This document shows positions 1-7,739 of a stretch of 9,649 nucleotides of DNA, in pieces. This DNA is from Clostridia bacterium. Lineage in GTDB: Bacteria; Bacillota; Clostridia; DUPQ01. The notes under the pieces are model-generated. The model was not told the DNA's origin, did not search any database, and saw nothing but the letters and a program-made list of their open reading frames with translations. The position numbers and the translations under genes are program-made. The DNA is taken from contig JAUVJE010000083.1 of assembly GCA_030592355.1 (NCBI GenBank), positions 1 through 9,649 on the forward strand. The letters are read 5' to 3'. Every line of letters begins with the position of its first letter. Within the stretch, counting starts at the first letter, position 1.

Positions 1-2
1 AC

Positions 3-110
3 GTCGGAACCGGTCAGCCTGATGAACGAACAGCTGAACTGACGGGGAAGAAATCTGAATTTATTGAATTTGAAGTTACAGGCGACAGTCCTTTTCACTT
101 AGAGTATTAA
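3..110 (+). CDS. 3' end of an unidentified plus-strand gene (partial)
   Basis: This is an open frame entering from the left edge and ending in TAA at 108-110. It encodes the last 35 residues of a protein. The visible tail is hydrophilic and acidic (it ends SPFHLEY), with no membrane segment and no motif I recognise. Both other plus frames contain a stop within the first 45 bases, and the minus frames are also interrupted, which favours this frame as coding. A weak stem-loop with a short T run lies about 95 nt downstream (204-223), consistent with the end of a transcript. The gene converges on hfq. The function cannot be determined from this fragment; the upstream sequence is needed. Confidence 0.5.
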   Translation, partial: VGTGQPDERTAELTGKKSEFIEFEVTGDSPFHLEY

Positions 111-203
111 TTCATTTATATTTACGCATAATTGTATGAAGGATTTTCTCTTTGAGTTTCCCAAAGCGCAGATTTCTCTATGAATATATTGTGTAAATTA
201 AAC

Positions 204-223
204 AGCAGGCTCCGCCCGCTTTT
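204..223 (+). terminator. Weak stem-loop, possible terminator of the left-edge gene
   Basis: The arms at 204-210 and 214-220 pair over 7 positions around a 3-nt loop (TCC), with one A-C mismatch in the plus-strand RNA. The plus-strand stem ends in TTTT (220-223). On the minus strand the mismatch becomes a G-U wobble, but no T tract follows. It therefore fits a plus-strand terminator better. The T run is short, so the call is tentative. Confidence 0.4.
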
Positions 224-230
224 GTCAAGC

Positions 231-259
231 AAAAACCGGCAAAGATAAAGATGCCGGTT
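231..259 (-). terminator. Intrinsic terminator of hfq
   Basis: A perfect 8-bp inverted repeat (AACCGGCA at 234-241, TGCCGGTT at 252-259) surrounds a 10-nt A-rich loop. Read on the minus strand, the stem runs into TTTTT (235-231). It begins 17 nt after the hfq stop codon, as expected for a rho-independent terminator closing the hfq transcript. Confidence 0.75.
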
Positions 260-276
260 AAATTATCTGAAAACAC

Positions 277-525
277 TCAGACAGTTTTTGCTTCTTCATT
301 GAAAATAAGGTTTATTGGTTGCATCGGCGATATGGTGGATATGGCATGCTTGTAAACCACCTGCTGTTTACCGTCTGTTTCAATAACAATAACAAAATTA
401 TCAAAACCTTTTATAATCCCTTTCAGTTGGAAACCATTAGTAAGATAAATGGTTAAGGGAACTCTATCCCTGCGAAGCTTATTTAAAAATACATCCTGTA
501 AGTTCATCGACATTGATTTAGACAC
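277..525 (-). CDS. hfq: RNA chaperone Hfq (Sm-like, host factor I)
   Basis: Hfq forms a hexameric ring that binds U-rich and A-rich RNA and helps small RNAs anneal to mRNAs. The 82-residue protein covers the Sm1 region (residues 8-50: Q10, D11, then LTNGFQLKG and GFDNF) and the Sm2 signature YKHAIST (58-64), including the Lys-His pair of the proximal RNA-binding face. The lateral rim reads LRRDR (17-21), close to the Arg patch of E. coli Hfq. The C-terminal tail after the Sm fold is short, about 15 residues. The start is GTG at 525, because AAAGGGGAA lies about 7 nt upstream; the in-frame ATGs at 513 and 507 are too far from it. The gene sits 102 nt downstream of miaA, the classic miaA-hfq order, and may have its own promoter in that gap. 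Confidence 0.97.
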   Translation of the reverse strand: MSKSMSMNLQDVFLNKLRRDRVPLTIYLTNGFQLKGIIKGFDNFVIVIETDGKQQVVYKHAISTISPMQPINLIFNEEAKTV

Positions 526-553
526 AATGATTCCCCTTTCTATCTGTACTAAT

Positions 554-582
554 ATACTACAATAGAAAACCCCCTATTACAA
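554..582 (-). promoter_or_regulatory. Possible weak sigma-A promoter for hfq
   Basis: In the 102-nt gap between miaA and hfq, the minus strand carries TTGTAA (582-577), a 17-nt spacer and TAGTAT (559-554). Each box matches the consensus at four of six positions. Transcription would begin near 547, leaving a leader of about 20 nt containing the AAAGGGGAA ribosome binding site. No terminator-like stem is visible after miaA, so hfq may also be reached by read-through from the mut-mia operon. Confidence 0.35.
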
Positions 583-627
583 GCAAAATATTGCAGTTTT
601 AAATCGATATCTTTACTGCTTTCCATA

Positions 628-1557
628 TCATATGTCAGTAAACTCATCATATATTAACTTCACTATTTGGTCTGTCTTCATATTTTCGTCTATATTAATA
701 ATATGAGTCTGTTCATATCTCTTAAGCCATGTGAATTGTCTCTTTGCATACCTTCTTGTGTTTCTTTTTAATAAATCGCAATATCCATTTATATCCAAAT
801 TCCCTTTTATATATTCAACTGTTTCTTTATAACCTATTCCCATCATGCATTGTGAGTTTTCATTCACCCCTGATTCGAGAAGACCTCTGACTTCTTCCAC
901 CAGTCCGGCCTCAAGCATACGGTCAACTCTTTTTTCCGCCTGTTTATAGATTAATTCGCGTCCGGGGTTTAGAATAAACATCCTGTACTCATAATCAGAT
1001 GCTGCAATTGTGGTTTTACCCATGTAATCTTTAAGAGTGCCATTGAATCCATCCAGTATCTCTAAATACCTTATTACTCTTCGTGTATTATTCGGATGTA
1101 CGGTTTTTGCGGCTTCGGGATCTCTCTTTTCCAATATACCGTGAATATATCCGGCTCCTTCACTTTTCAGGATGTCACCGAGTTTTTCCCTAAACCCGGT
1201 ATTACCGGAACTCAAACTAAAGTCTATGTTTCTCACAATAGCATCGATGTATAACCCGGTGCCTCCTGTAATTACAGGAGTTTTTCCGCGTTGAATTATT
1301 TCACTAATACACTTTTTCGCAGCAGCTTTATACTCAGCCACACTGAAATTCTCATATGGTTCAATTATATCAATAAGGTGATGCTTAATCCCCTTTTTCT
1401 CCTCAATAAGGGGTTTTGCACTGCCAATATCACACCGCTTGTATATTTGCATTGAATCAGCATTTATGATTTCACCTTCAAGTTTCCCGGCCAGTTGTAT
1501 GGAAACCGCTGTTTTCCCTGATGCGGTAGGTCCTGTAATAACAATTACTTTATTCAT
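628..1557 (-). CDS. miaA: tRNA dimethylallyltransferase MiaA
   Basis: MiaA transfers a dimethylallyl group from DMAPP to N6 of A37 in tRNAs reading UNN codons, giving i6A37. At 309 residues it has normal family length. Visible motifs are the P-loop GPTASGKT (9-16), the DSMQIY segment (34-39) with the Asp/Ser/Gln that contact A37, DIGSAKP (43-49), TGGTGLY (97-103), the NNTRR stretch (156-160), IGYKE (241-245) and the C-terminal RNTRRYAKRQFTW (265-277). The ATG at 1557 shares its A with the mutL stop (TAATG), so translation is probably coupled. AAGAGGA about 8 nt upstream is a suitable ribosome binding site inside the mutL end. MiaB, encoded first in the same operon, modifies the product further. 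Confidence 0.97.
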   Translation of the reverse strand: MNKVIVITGPTASGKTAVSIQLAGKLEGEIINADSMQIYKRCDIGSAKPLIEEKKGIKHHLIDIIEPYENFSVAEYKAAAKKCISEIIQRGKTPVITGGTGLYIDAIVRNIDFSLSSGNTGFREKLGDILKSEGAGYIHGILEKRDPEAAKTVHPNNTRRVIRYLEILDGFNGTLKDYMGKTTIAASDYEYRMFILNPGRELIYKQAEKRVDRMLEAGLVEEVRGLLESGVNENSQCMMGIGYKETVEYIKGNLDINGYCDLLKRNTRRYAKRQFTWLKRYEQTHIINIDENMKTDQIVKLIYDEFTDI

Positions 1558-3377
1558 TATACAATCCTCTTAAACAGCTTCTCAAGTTCCCGGCGTGTAA
1601 GTTTAATAATAACAGGCCTTCCATGGGGGCATGTATATGGATTATCAAGGCTTTTTAATCTTTCAATCAGCGTATTGGCTTCTAGTTCAGTTAATACCGT
1701 ATTAGCTTTAATCGAACTTTTGCATGCCATGGTATAAATTGCTTCTTTTTCCATCAGCATATGCTCTGTATTTGAATTTTCCGCAATAGCCAGAACTGCA
1801 CCTCTGAAAACTTCTTCTGCATCTTTTTCAATAATTTCAGCAGGAACCGCCCTTAAGGCGATATCTTTTGCCCCAATAAAATCAAATTCAAAGCCCAAAT
1901 CATTCAACAATTTGCCACTTTCTTCAGCTATTATCGCTTCCGAAGGTTCTAAACCAATGACCTGCGGAGCCAGAAGCATCTGTGAATTCAACTCGCGGTT
2001 TTTAAATCTTCTTAGAAGGGATTCATATGTTATTCTCTCATGAGCTGCATGCTGGTCAATTAAAATTATTTCAAATTCATCGATTCCAAGCATAATAAAC
2101 GTATTAAATAGTATACCGAAGAATTTCCCTTTATCAAGGACATCAATATTAAATCCGGTTTTAAATGGCTCATCTTTTACAACAGGTGTAGTTTCAGTCT
2201 CTTCCTTCATCCCGTAAAATGCATCTTTTACATCCATGAAACTCTCATGAAGGATACGGGATGTCTCTGGGTTAATACTTGTATTATCATTGGAATCAGA
2301 GAAGAATGTCGCATTTTCGGTGCCGGGCCTTACCTCCCCATAATCGATTTCTCTTTTAATATGCGCCTGTTTCACAGCTCCTGCCACAATACCCCTGTTT
2401 ATGTTAAGGGCAGCTTTAACTGCAGAATGAACCGCTGAGAAGACTTCATTGCCTTTGGCGAACCTTACCTCTGATTTTGCAGGATGAACATTTACATCCA
2501 CCAGCTTGGGATCGAGGGCAATATTTATTATGAAAAACGGGAATTTGCCTTTCATTATTTCCGTTTCATATGCTTTTTCAACTGCTGCGGATACCCTTGC
2601 GCTCTTAATATATCTTCCGTTTATAAATGTTGTCTGATTTTGCCTGTTGCCTCTGGTTGCCGACCGATTGCCTATAAAACCCCATATCATAAATATCTCG
2701 TCTTCGTAGTTGATTTCATATAGATTTGATGAGATTTCCCTTCCATAAACGCAGAATACGGCATTCTTAAGATTCCCATCCCCCGGGGTTCTCAGTATTT
2801 CAACACCATTGGAGAAATATCTGAAACTCACTTTGGTATGGGCAAGAGCAAGACGGGATATTATATCCGTGCAATACCTCGCCTCTGTTGAATCATTTTT
2901 AAGAAACTTATATCGGGCAGGAGTGTTGAAAAAGAGATTCCTGACTGTAATTGTTGTTCCTTGCTCCCTTGAAGATTTTTGCTTTCCGTCGATATTTCCT
3001 CCGGTGATTATTATACGGACGCCGTTGTCCCCGGTGCTTGTATTTAAATCCACTTTTGAAATACTGGCAATACTGGGCAGGGCTTCTCCCCTGAATCCCA
3101 TAGTTCTGATACCCAAAAGATCCCCGGCATTTCTAAGCTTGCTGGTTCCATGGCGCTCAAAGGCCATCTCAACATCATCAGCCGGTATTCCCCTTCCGTT
3201 ATCGGTAACCTTAATAAGTGATATTCCACCCTTGGAAATTTCGATTTTTATAGTATCAGCACCCGCATCAATAGAGTTTTCAACAAGCTCCTTCACCACA
3301 GAGGCAGGTCTTTCAATCACTTCACCCGCAGCTATTTGATTGGATGTATTCTCATCTAATATAATAATTTTGTCCAT
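1557..3377 (-). CDS. mutL: DNA mismatch repair protein MutL (endonuclease type)
   Basis: MutL is the ATP-driven mediator and nicking enzyme of mismatch repair, recruited by MutS. The N-terminal GHKL ATPase shows KELVENSIDAG (29-39, with E30 and N34), DNGRGI (59-64), GFRGEAL (94-100) and the TPAR segment of the MutL family. A variable linker of roughly 330-420 precedes the C-terminal dimerisation domain. That domain carries the endonuclease motif DQHAAHERITYE (441-452), a QMLLAP sequence (466-471) fitting the beta-clamp-binding pattern, ACKSSIKA (551-558), CPHGRP (583-588) and a terminal FKR (602-604). These metal-site motifs are absent from E. coli MutL and mark a methyl-independent system. 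The ATG at 3377 lies 7 nt past the mutS stop. Its AGGTGG site overlaps that stop with an unusually short 3-nt spacer. Confidence 0.98.
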   Translation of the reverse strand: MDKIIILDENTSNQIAAGEVIERPASVVKELVENSIDAGADTIKIEISKGGISLIKVTDNGRGIPADDVEMAFERHGTSKLRNAGDLLGIRTMGFRGEALPSIASISKVDLNTSTGDNGVRIIITGGNIDGKQKSSREQGTTITVRNLFFNTPARYKFLKNDSTEARYCTDIISRLALAHTKVSFRYFSNGVEILRTPGDGNLKNAVFCVYGREISSNLYEINYEDEIFMIWGFIGNRSATRGNRQNQTTFINGRYIKSARVSAAVEKAYETEIMKGKFPFFIINIALDPKLVDVNVHPAKSEVRFAKGNEVFSAVHSAVKAALNINRGIVAGAVKQAHIKREIDYGEVRPGTENATFFSDSNDNTSINPETSRILHESFMDVKDAFYGMKEETETTPVVKDEPFKTGFNIDVLDKGKFFGILFNTFIMLGIDEFEIILIDQHAAHERITYESLLRRFKNRELNSQMLLAPQVIGLEPSEAIIAEESGKLLNDLGFEFDFIGAKDIALRAVPAEIIEKDAEEVFRGAVLAIAENSNTEHMLMEKEAIYTMACKSSIKANTVLTELEANTLIERLKSLDNPYTCPHGRPVIIKLTRRELEKLFKRIV

Positions 3378-3384
3378 TATCCAC

Positions 3385-5976
3385 CTACTGCAGTTTATTC
3401 TTCATATCAAACAATTTATTCAGAGCCTCAAGCGGTGTCAGATTCTGGGTGTCAAGTCCTTTTAGATTATTGATAACATATTCCTCGCTCTCTTTTCTGC
3501 TGTTATAATCCATTATGCTCATCTGTCCTTCCAGTTCAATGCCCCTTTTAATTCTTTTTCTTTTACCAATGTCATTGCTTTCGAGTTCCTCGAGAATTTC
3601 CGCAGCTCTGTTTACAACTCCCTCCGGCACCCCTGCGAGGTGAGCTACCTGAATTCCATAACTTTCGTCGGCGCTGCCTCTGATAACTTTTCTGAGGAAA
3701 ATTATATCTTTCCCTTTTTTCTCCGCGGTTATTCTATAATTTTTTACACCTTCAAGGTTTCCCTCAAGTTCCGTAAGTTCATGATAATGTGTGGAAAAAA
3801 GCGTTCTGCAATTTTTCTTTTTACAAATATATTCTATAACTGACCAAGCTATGGCGAGACCATCGAATGTGCTTGTGCCTCTGCCTATCTCATCCAGTAT
3901 AAGCAAGCTTTTGTCAGTTGCATTTTTTAGAATATCCGCAACTTCGCTCATCTCAAGCATGAATGTACTTTGACCCCCTGCAAGATTATCCGATGCGCCG
4001 ATTCTAGTAAAAATTCTGTCAGCAACTCCAATTACCGCACTATTTGCAGGAATATAGCTTCCCGTTTGAGCCAACAATGTTATAAGGGCGGTTTGCCGCA
4101 TATAAGTTGATTTTCCGGCCATATTTGGTCCTGTGATTATAGATACACGGTTTTCAGTATTGTCTAAATAGGAATCATTCGGAATAAAACCGTCGCAACT
4201 TGGCATTTTTTCTACAACGGGGTGCCTTCCGCTTTCAATCTTTGTTACAGAATCTTCCGTTAATTCAGGCCGCGTATACTTTTCCCTGTCGGCAACCTCT
4301 GCCATTGCGCAAAAAGCATCCAGCCTGCACAAAGCCGCAGATGTTTTCTGCAGCTCTTTCCCAAAAGATGCAATTCGCTCCCGTATTTCAGTAAAGAGAC
4401 TGTATTCCAGGCGTATGAGTTTTTCTTCCGCCCCCAGTATAGCCGTTTCCTTCTGTTTCAATTCTTCTGTAATATATCTTTCGCTATTAACCAGGGTTTG
4501 CTTCCTTACATATGTTTCCGGCACAAGGTCAAAATATGATTTCGTGATGTCTATGTAGTATCCGAAAACCTTATTAAATCCAACTTTAAGTGATTTAATC
4601 CCGGTTTTTTCTTTCTCAGACGCTTCAAATTCCAAAAGCCATTTTTTCCCACCGCCTGCGTCCTCTCTTAACTCGTCAACCCTCTCATTAAAGCCATCCC
4701 TTATAATGCCGCCCTCTTTAACACTTAGGGGAGGTTGGTCGACAATCGCTTCGCCTATCAGTCTGCTGACTTCACCCATGCTGTCTATGTCGTCTCTAAT
4801 GATCCTAATGGCAAGTGACTCAGCCTGACTAATTATTTCAACAATATGCGGAAGCTGGTCAATTGAAGTTTTCAGGGCGATAAGGTCCCTTCCATTTATA
4901 CTTCCCATTATAAGTTTTGAAGTAAGGCGCTCCATGTCATAGACATTCTTCAGCAATTCGAAGATATCCATCCTCATCATAAACTTATCTTTTATTTCGC
5001 CTACTGCATCAAGACGCCTGTTTATATCATTTATATCCATCAGAGGTTGTTCAAGCCATCTCCTTAGCATTCTGGCGCCCATGCTTGTAACCGTCTTGTC
5101 CAACACCCATAAAAGAGTACCGAATTTCTTGCCATCGGAAATATTTGAAGTAATCTCCAGGTTTCTACGTGCCGTGGAATCAAGCATCAGAAATTTTTCG
5201 GGGACATACAAATCTACTTCCCTTATATGGTCAAGAGAAGCTTTTCTGGTTTCAGATACATATCGTAAAAGTCCTGCCGCAGCTCTTATCCATATATCAT
5301 ATTCTTTGAAGGCACCTGGATTTACCCTGCCCTCCAGATACCGCCTGTTGTCATCAATATTAAAATATCCGTTATCCTTAAGTGAAATATAAGCTCCTGA
5401 CTTTTCCCTCAGAATCACCTCAAGCTTTTCTCCCAACTCTCCTGACATCACTATTTCTACAGGATTAAATTTTACTATTTCATCCAGAAGCTTTGAAAAT
5501 GTATCTCCCCAGGTAATCTGGGCAGAATGGAAGTCTCCTGTTGAAATATCACAGGCAGCTATGCCGAAACATGCCCCCTCTGCAAACACAGCCAAAAGAT
5601 AGTTATTACGCTTCTCATTTAGCATAGATTCTTCGGTAATTGTTCCGGGGGTAATAACCCGCACTACATCCCTTTTCACTATGCCGATGGCAGATTTGGG
5701 GTCGCCAATCTGTTCGCAGATGGCGACCTTGTATCCCAGTTTTATCAGTTTTGCAATATAACTCTCAGAACTGTGGTGGGGCACGCCGCACATAGGCGCC
5801 TTTTCCTTCATCCCGCAGTTACGCCCTGTTAATGTGATACCCAGAGCCTTAGAAGCCTCCAGGGCATCGTCGAAAAACATTTCATAAAAATCCCCGAGCC
5901 TGTAAAAAAGTATACAGTCGCCATATCTCTCTTTAATCTCAAAGTATTGTTTCATCATCGGGGTATATTCTGCCAA
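3385..5976 (-). CDS. mutS: DNA mismatch repair protein MutS (start revised to TTG)
   Basis: MutS recognises base mismatches and small loops and signals to MutL by ATP binding. With the start used here it has 863 residues. The N-terminal domain has the mismatch-inserting Phe-X-Glu (F30-Y31-E32, in GDFYEMF). The C-terminal ABC-type ATPase has Walker A GPNMAGKST (616-624), DNLAGGQST, the Walker B region LLILDEIGRGTS with D695/E696, and STHYHE (728-733). A dimerisation helix-turn-helix region (around YGIQVAHLAG) and the conserved tail TPLEALNKLF follow. QMSIM at 818-822 may be a divergent beta-clamp motif. The longest ATG/GTG/TTG frame begins at GTG 5982, but GGGAAG (5989-5984) would be 1 nt from it. 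TTG at 5976 gives 7 nt of spacing and an N-terminus (MAEYTPMM) aligned with B. subtilis MutS as I remember it. Confidence 0.97.
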   Translation of the reverse strand: MAEYTPMMKQYFEIKERYGDCILFYRLGDFYEMFFDDALEASKALGITLTGRNCGMKEKAPMCGVPHHSSESYIAKLIKLGYKVAICEQIGDPKSAIGIVKRDVVRVITPGTITEESMLNEKRNNYLLAVFAEGACFGIAACDISTGDFHSAQITWGDTFSKLLDEIVKFNPVEIVMSGELGEKLEVILREKSGAYISLKDNGYFNIDDNRRYLEGRVNPGAFKEYDIWIRAAAGLLRYVSETRKASLDHIREVDLYVPEKFLMLDSTARRNLEITSNISDGKKFGTLLWVLDKTVTSMGARMLRRWLEQPLMDINDINRRLDAVGEIKDKFMMRMDIFELLKNVYDMERLTSKLIMGSINGRDLIALKTSIDQLPHIVEIISQAESLAIRIIRDDIDSMGEVSRLIGEAIVDQPPLSVKEGGIIRDGFNERVDELREDAGGGKKWLLEFEASEKEKTGIKSLKVGFNKVFGYYIDITKSYFDLVPETYVRKQTLVNSERYITEELKQKETAILGAEEKLIRLEYSLFTEIRERIASFGKELQKTSAALCRLDAFCAMAEVADREKYTRPELTEDSVTKIESGRHPVVEKMPSCDGFIPNDSYLDNTENRVSIITGPNMAGKSTYMRQTALITLLAQTGSYIPANSAVIGVADRIFTRIGASDNLAGGQSTFMLEMSEVADILKNATDKSLLILDEIGRGTSTFDGLAIAWSVIEYICKKKNCRTLFSTHYHELTELEGNLEGVKNYRITAEKKGKDIIFLRKVIRGSADESYGIQVAHLAGVPEGVVNRAAEILEELESNDIGKRKRIKRGIELEGQMSIMDYNSRKESEEYVINNLKGLDTQNLTPLEALNKLFDMKNKLQ

Positions 5977-5983
5977 TGTCACA

Positions 5984-5990
5984 CTTCCCT
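5984..5990 (-). promoter_or_regulatory. mutS ribosome binding site overlapping the upstream stop codon
   Basis: AGGGAAG on the minus strand overlaps the TAG stop of the YlbF-family gene (5991-5989). It is 7 nt from TTG 5976 but only 1 nt from GTG 5982, which decides the start in favour of TTG. The arrangement suggests reinitiation by ribosomes finishing the upstream gene. Confidence 0.55.
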
Positions 5991-6360
5991 AGTTACATCC
6001 GCTGCAGCCGGCGCAGTCATCTGCTGCGCATCCTGTTATTCCTGATGTAATTTCATTATTTATTAACTTTATAAGCCTGTCAAATGTTGCCTTTGATTTA
6101 ATCATATGGGCCGTAGGTTCATAACCCATAAGTTCTTCATGCTTGCTCTGCAGAATATCCTCAAGCATCTTTAACTCTTCTTCTGATTCCCCTTCTTGCG
6201 CACTCTTCATGTATTCCTGCTGAAGAAGTTCCATATCCTGTAGAAGAGCTGAACCTTCTTCATCATTAGCTACAGCTTCCTGCGATGTATTCATCATCTT
6301 GTATTCAGGTGTTTTTACAATTTCTTCCGCCAATTCTTTTGCTTTTTTAATTACTTCCAA
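5989..6360 (-). CDS. YlbF/YmcA-family regulator with C-terminal Cys cluster (RicA/YmcA-like)
   Basis: This small, largely helical 123-residue protein of the YlbF/YmcA family has Glu/Gln/Lys-rich amphipathic helices through residues 1-105. In B. subtilis, YmcA, YlbF and YaaT form a complex that carries Fe-S clusters and affects RNase Y-dependent mRNA processing, competence, biofilm formation and sporulation. The position directly after miaB and before mutS matches ymcA in B. subtilis, although the cotE gene found there is absent here. The tail has four cysteines, C111, C116, C119 and C122 (C-x4-C-x2-C-x2-C), suggesting a metal or Fe-S site. The start is TTG at 6360, overlapping miaB by 10 nt, with AAGGAG (6376-6371) 10 nt upstream. 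Family membership is likely; assignment to YmcA rather than YlbF rests on gene order. Confidence 0.85.
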   Translation of the reverse strand: MEVIKKAKELAEEIVKTPEYKMMNTSQEAVANDEEGSALLQDMELLQQEYMKSAQEGESEEELKMLEDILQSKHEELMGYEPTAHMIKSKATFDRLIKLINNEITSGITGCAADDCAGCSGCN

Positions 6361-7739
6361 CTTTTAAATTCTCCTTCTAGATGCCATGTTTTGGCATCGG
6401 TTATATATATTTGGGCAAAATCACCGGGCATCCCGCCGGCCGCAATGAAGTTAACAATTTTATTTGATTCTGTCCTACCTGTTGTAATACCGGCCTTAGT
6501 CTTGCTTTCACCCTCTATCATAACAGTTTCAATCATGCCTATATTTTTTTTGTTCTGTTCCAATGTAATTTTATTCTGCACCTCGAGAAGCCTGTTAAAT
6601 CTTTCGTGTTTTATTTCATCAGGCACTTCATCATCCATAATAGCAGCTGGTGTTCCTTTTCGCTTAGAGTAAATGAACGTAAATGCAAAATCAAAACGAA
6701 TTTTCCCCAATACATCTAGCGTTTCAAGGAAATCTTCCTCAGTTTCACCTGGAAATCCTACTATCAAATCCGTGCTTAAGCCAATACCCGGAATCATTTT
6801 TTTTACTGTTTCCAGTGTTTTTATATATTCGTCCCTAGTGTAATTCCGATTCATTTTTGCAAGTAACCGCGAACTGCCTGATTGAAGAGGAAGATGCAAA
6901 TGCCTGCAAACGCGGGGAATGTCTCTTATTGCTTCAATGAGATCAATCCCCATATCCTTGGGATGACTCGTCATAAACCTTATTCGTTCTATGCCTTCGC
7001 ACTCTCCAGTGCTTTTTAGAAGTTGGGCAAAACTAACGCCTCCGTCGTAGGAATTGACATTTTGACCCAGAAGCATTATTTCCTTTGTCCCGGAAGATGC
7101 AAGTTGCTCTATTTCTTTGATTATATCATTAGGTTTCCGGCTTCTTTCTCTCCCCCTGACATATGGTACTATACAATAAGAACAAAAATTATTGCACCCG
7201 TGCATTATTGGAACATAAGCCTTGACTGAGCTGGTACGGACAATCGGGATTCCCTCCACGATGTCGCCCGCTGTTTCAAACACGCTGATTTGACGCCTGT
7301 GTTCGGTCAATACACCGTGTAGAAGCTTTGGCAATAAATGCATACTGTTTGATCCAAATACTATATCTGCATAAGGATAGCTTTTTTTCACTTTAGCGGC
7401 CATCCCCTCCTGCTGCATCATACATCCGCAGACCGCAATGACCAGGTTGTTGTTCCCGGCCTTTAATTTTTTCATTTCACCTAAATGACCAAATAATTTT
7501 TGCTCAGCGCTTTCTCTTACACAACAAGTATTAAATATAATAAAGTTGCTTTTATCTTCGCTGTCAACGGAAATATAGCCCATGGTTTCAAGCAACCCTG
7601 CAATTTTTTCGCTGTCGCTTTCATTCATCTGGCATCCGAAAGTCTTTACCATGTATCCCGGATGGGTATCTGAATTAATGTTTCTAATATAATCTGCGAA
7701 TTTCGCACTATTATCTTCATAATTTATCATTATCGTCAT
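6351..7739 (-). CDS. miaB: tRNA-2-methylthio-N6-dimethylallyladenosine synthase MiaB
   Basis: MiaB is a radical-SAM methylthiotransferase that converts i6A37 to ms2i6A37 in tRNA, using the MiaA product as substrate. Over 462 residues it shows the N-terminal cluster cysteines C36 (FGCQMNE), C72 (NTCCVRE) and C106 (CGCMMQQ), then the radical-SAM triad C182-x3-C186-x2-C189 (GCNNFCSYC) followed by VPYVRGRERS. The C-terminal 65 or so residues form a TRAM-like RNA-binding domain. Coordinates use the first ATG (7739), but no convincing Shine-Dalgarno site precedes it and it overlaps a strong extended -10 box. Met4 (7730) or Met30 (7652, just before the first Cys motif) are alternative starts. It is the first gene of the miaB-ymcA-mutSL-miaA operon, downstream of a terminator. 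Confidence 0.96.
   Translation of the reverse strand: MTIMINYEDNSAKFADYIRNINSDTHPGYMVKTFGCQMNESDSEKIAGLLETMGYISVDSEDKSNFIIFNTCCVRESAEQKLFGHLGEMKKLKAGNNNLVIAVCGCMMQQEGMAAKVKKSYPYADIVFGSNSMHLLPKLLHGVLTEHRRQISVFETAGDIVEGIPIVRTSSVKAYVPIMHGCNNFCSYCIVPYVRGRERSRKPNDIIKEIEQLASSGTKEIMLLGQNVNSYDGGVSFAQLLKSTGECEGIERIRFMTSHPKDMGIDLIEAIRDIPRVCRHLHLPLQSGSSRLLAKMNRNYTRDEYIKTLETVKKMIPGIGLSTDLIVGFPGETEEDFLETLDVLGKIRFDFAFTFIYSKRKGTPAAIMDDEVPDEIKHERFNRLLEVQNKITLEQNKKNIGMIETVMIEGESKTKAGITTGRTESNKIVNFIAAGGMPGDFAQIYITDAKTWHLEGEFKSWK

Noticed and set aside
3044..3229. Minus-strand 61-codon frame inside mutL
   Set aside because: It is an out-of-frame shadow within an intact, fully motif-bearing mutL, so neither a frameshift nor a nested gene is needed to explain it.
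2809..3339. Plus-strand open frame of 176 codons opposite mutL
   Set aside because: It is the shadow of the highly conserved mutL ATPase region; its translation has no recognisable motif and it lacks a convincing ribosome binding site.
5081..5392. Plus-strand open frame of 103 codons opposite mutS
   Set aside because: It lies entirely inside mutS on the other strand, the product looks random, and no promoter or ribosome binding site supports it.
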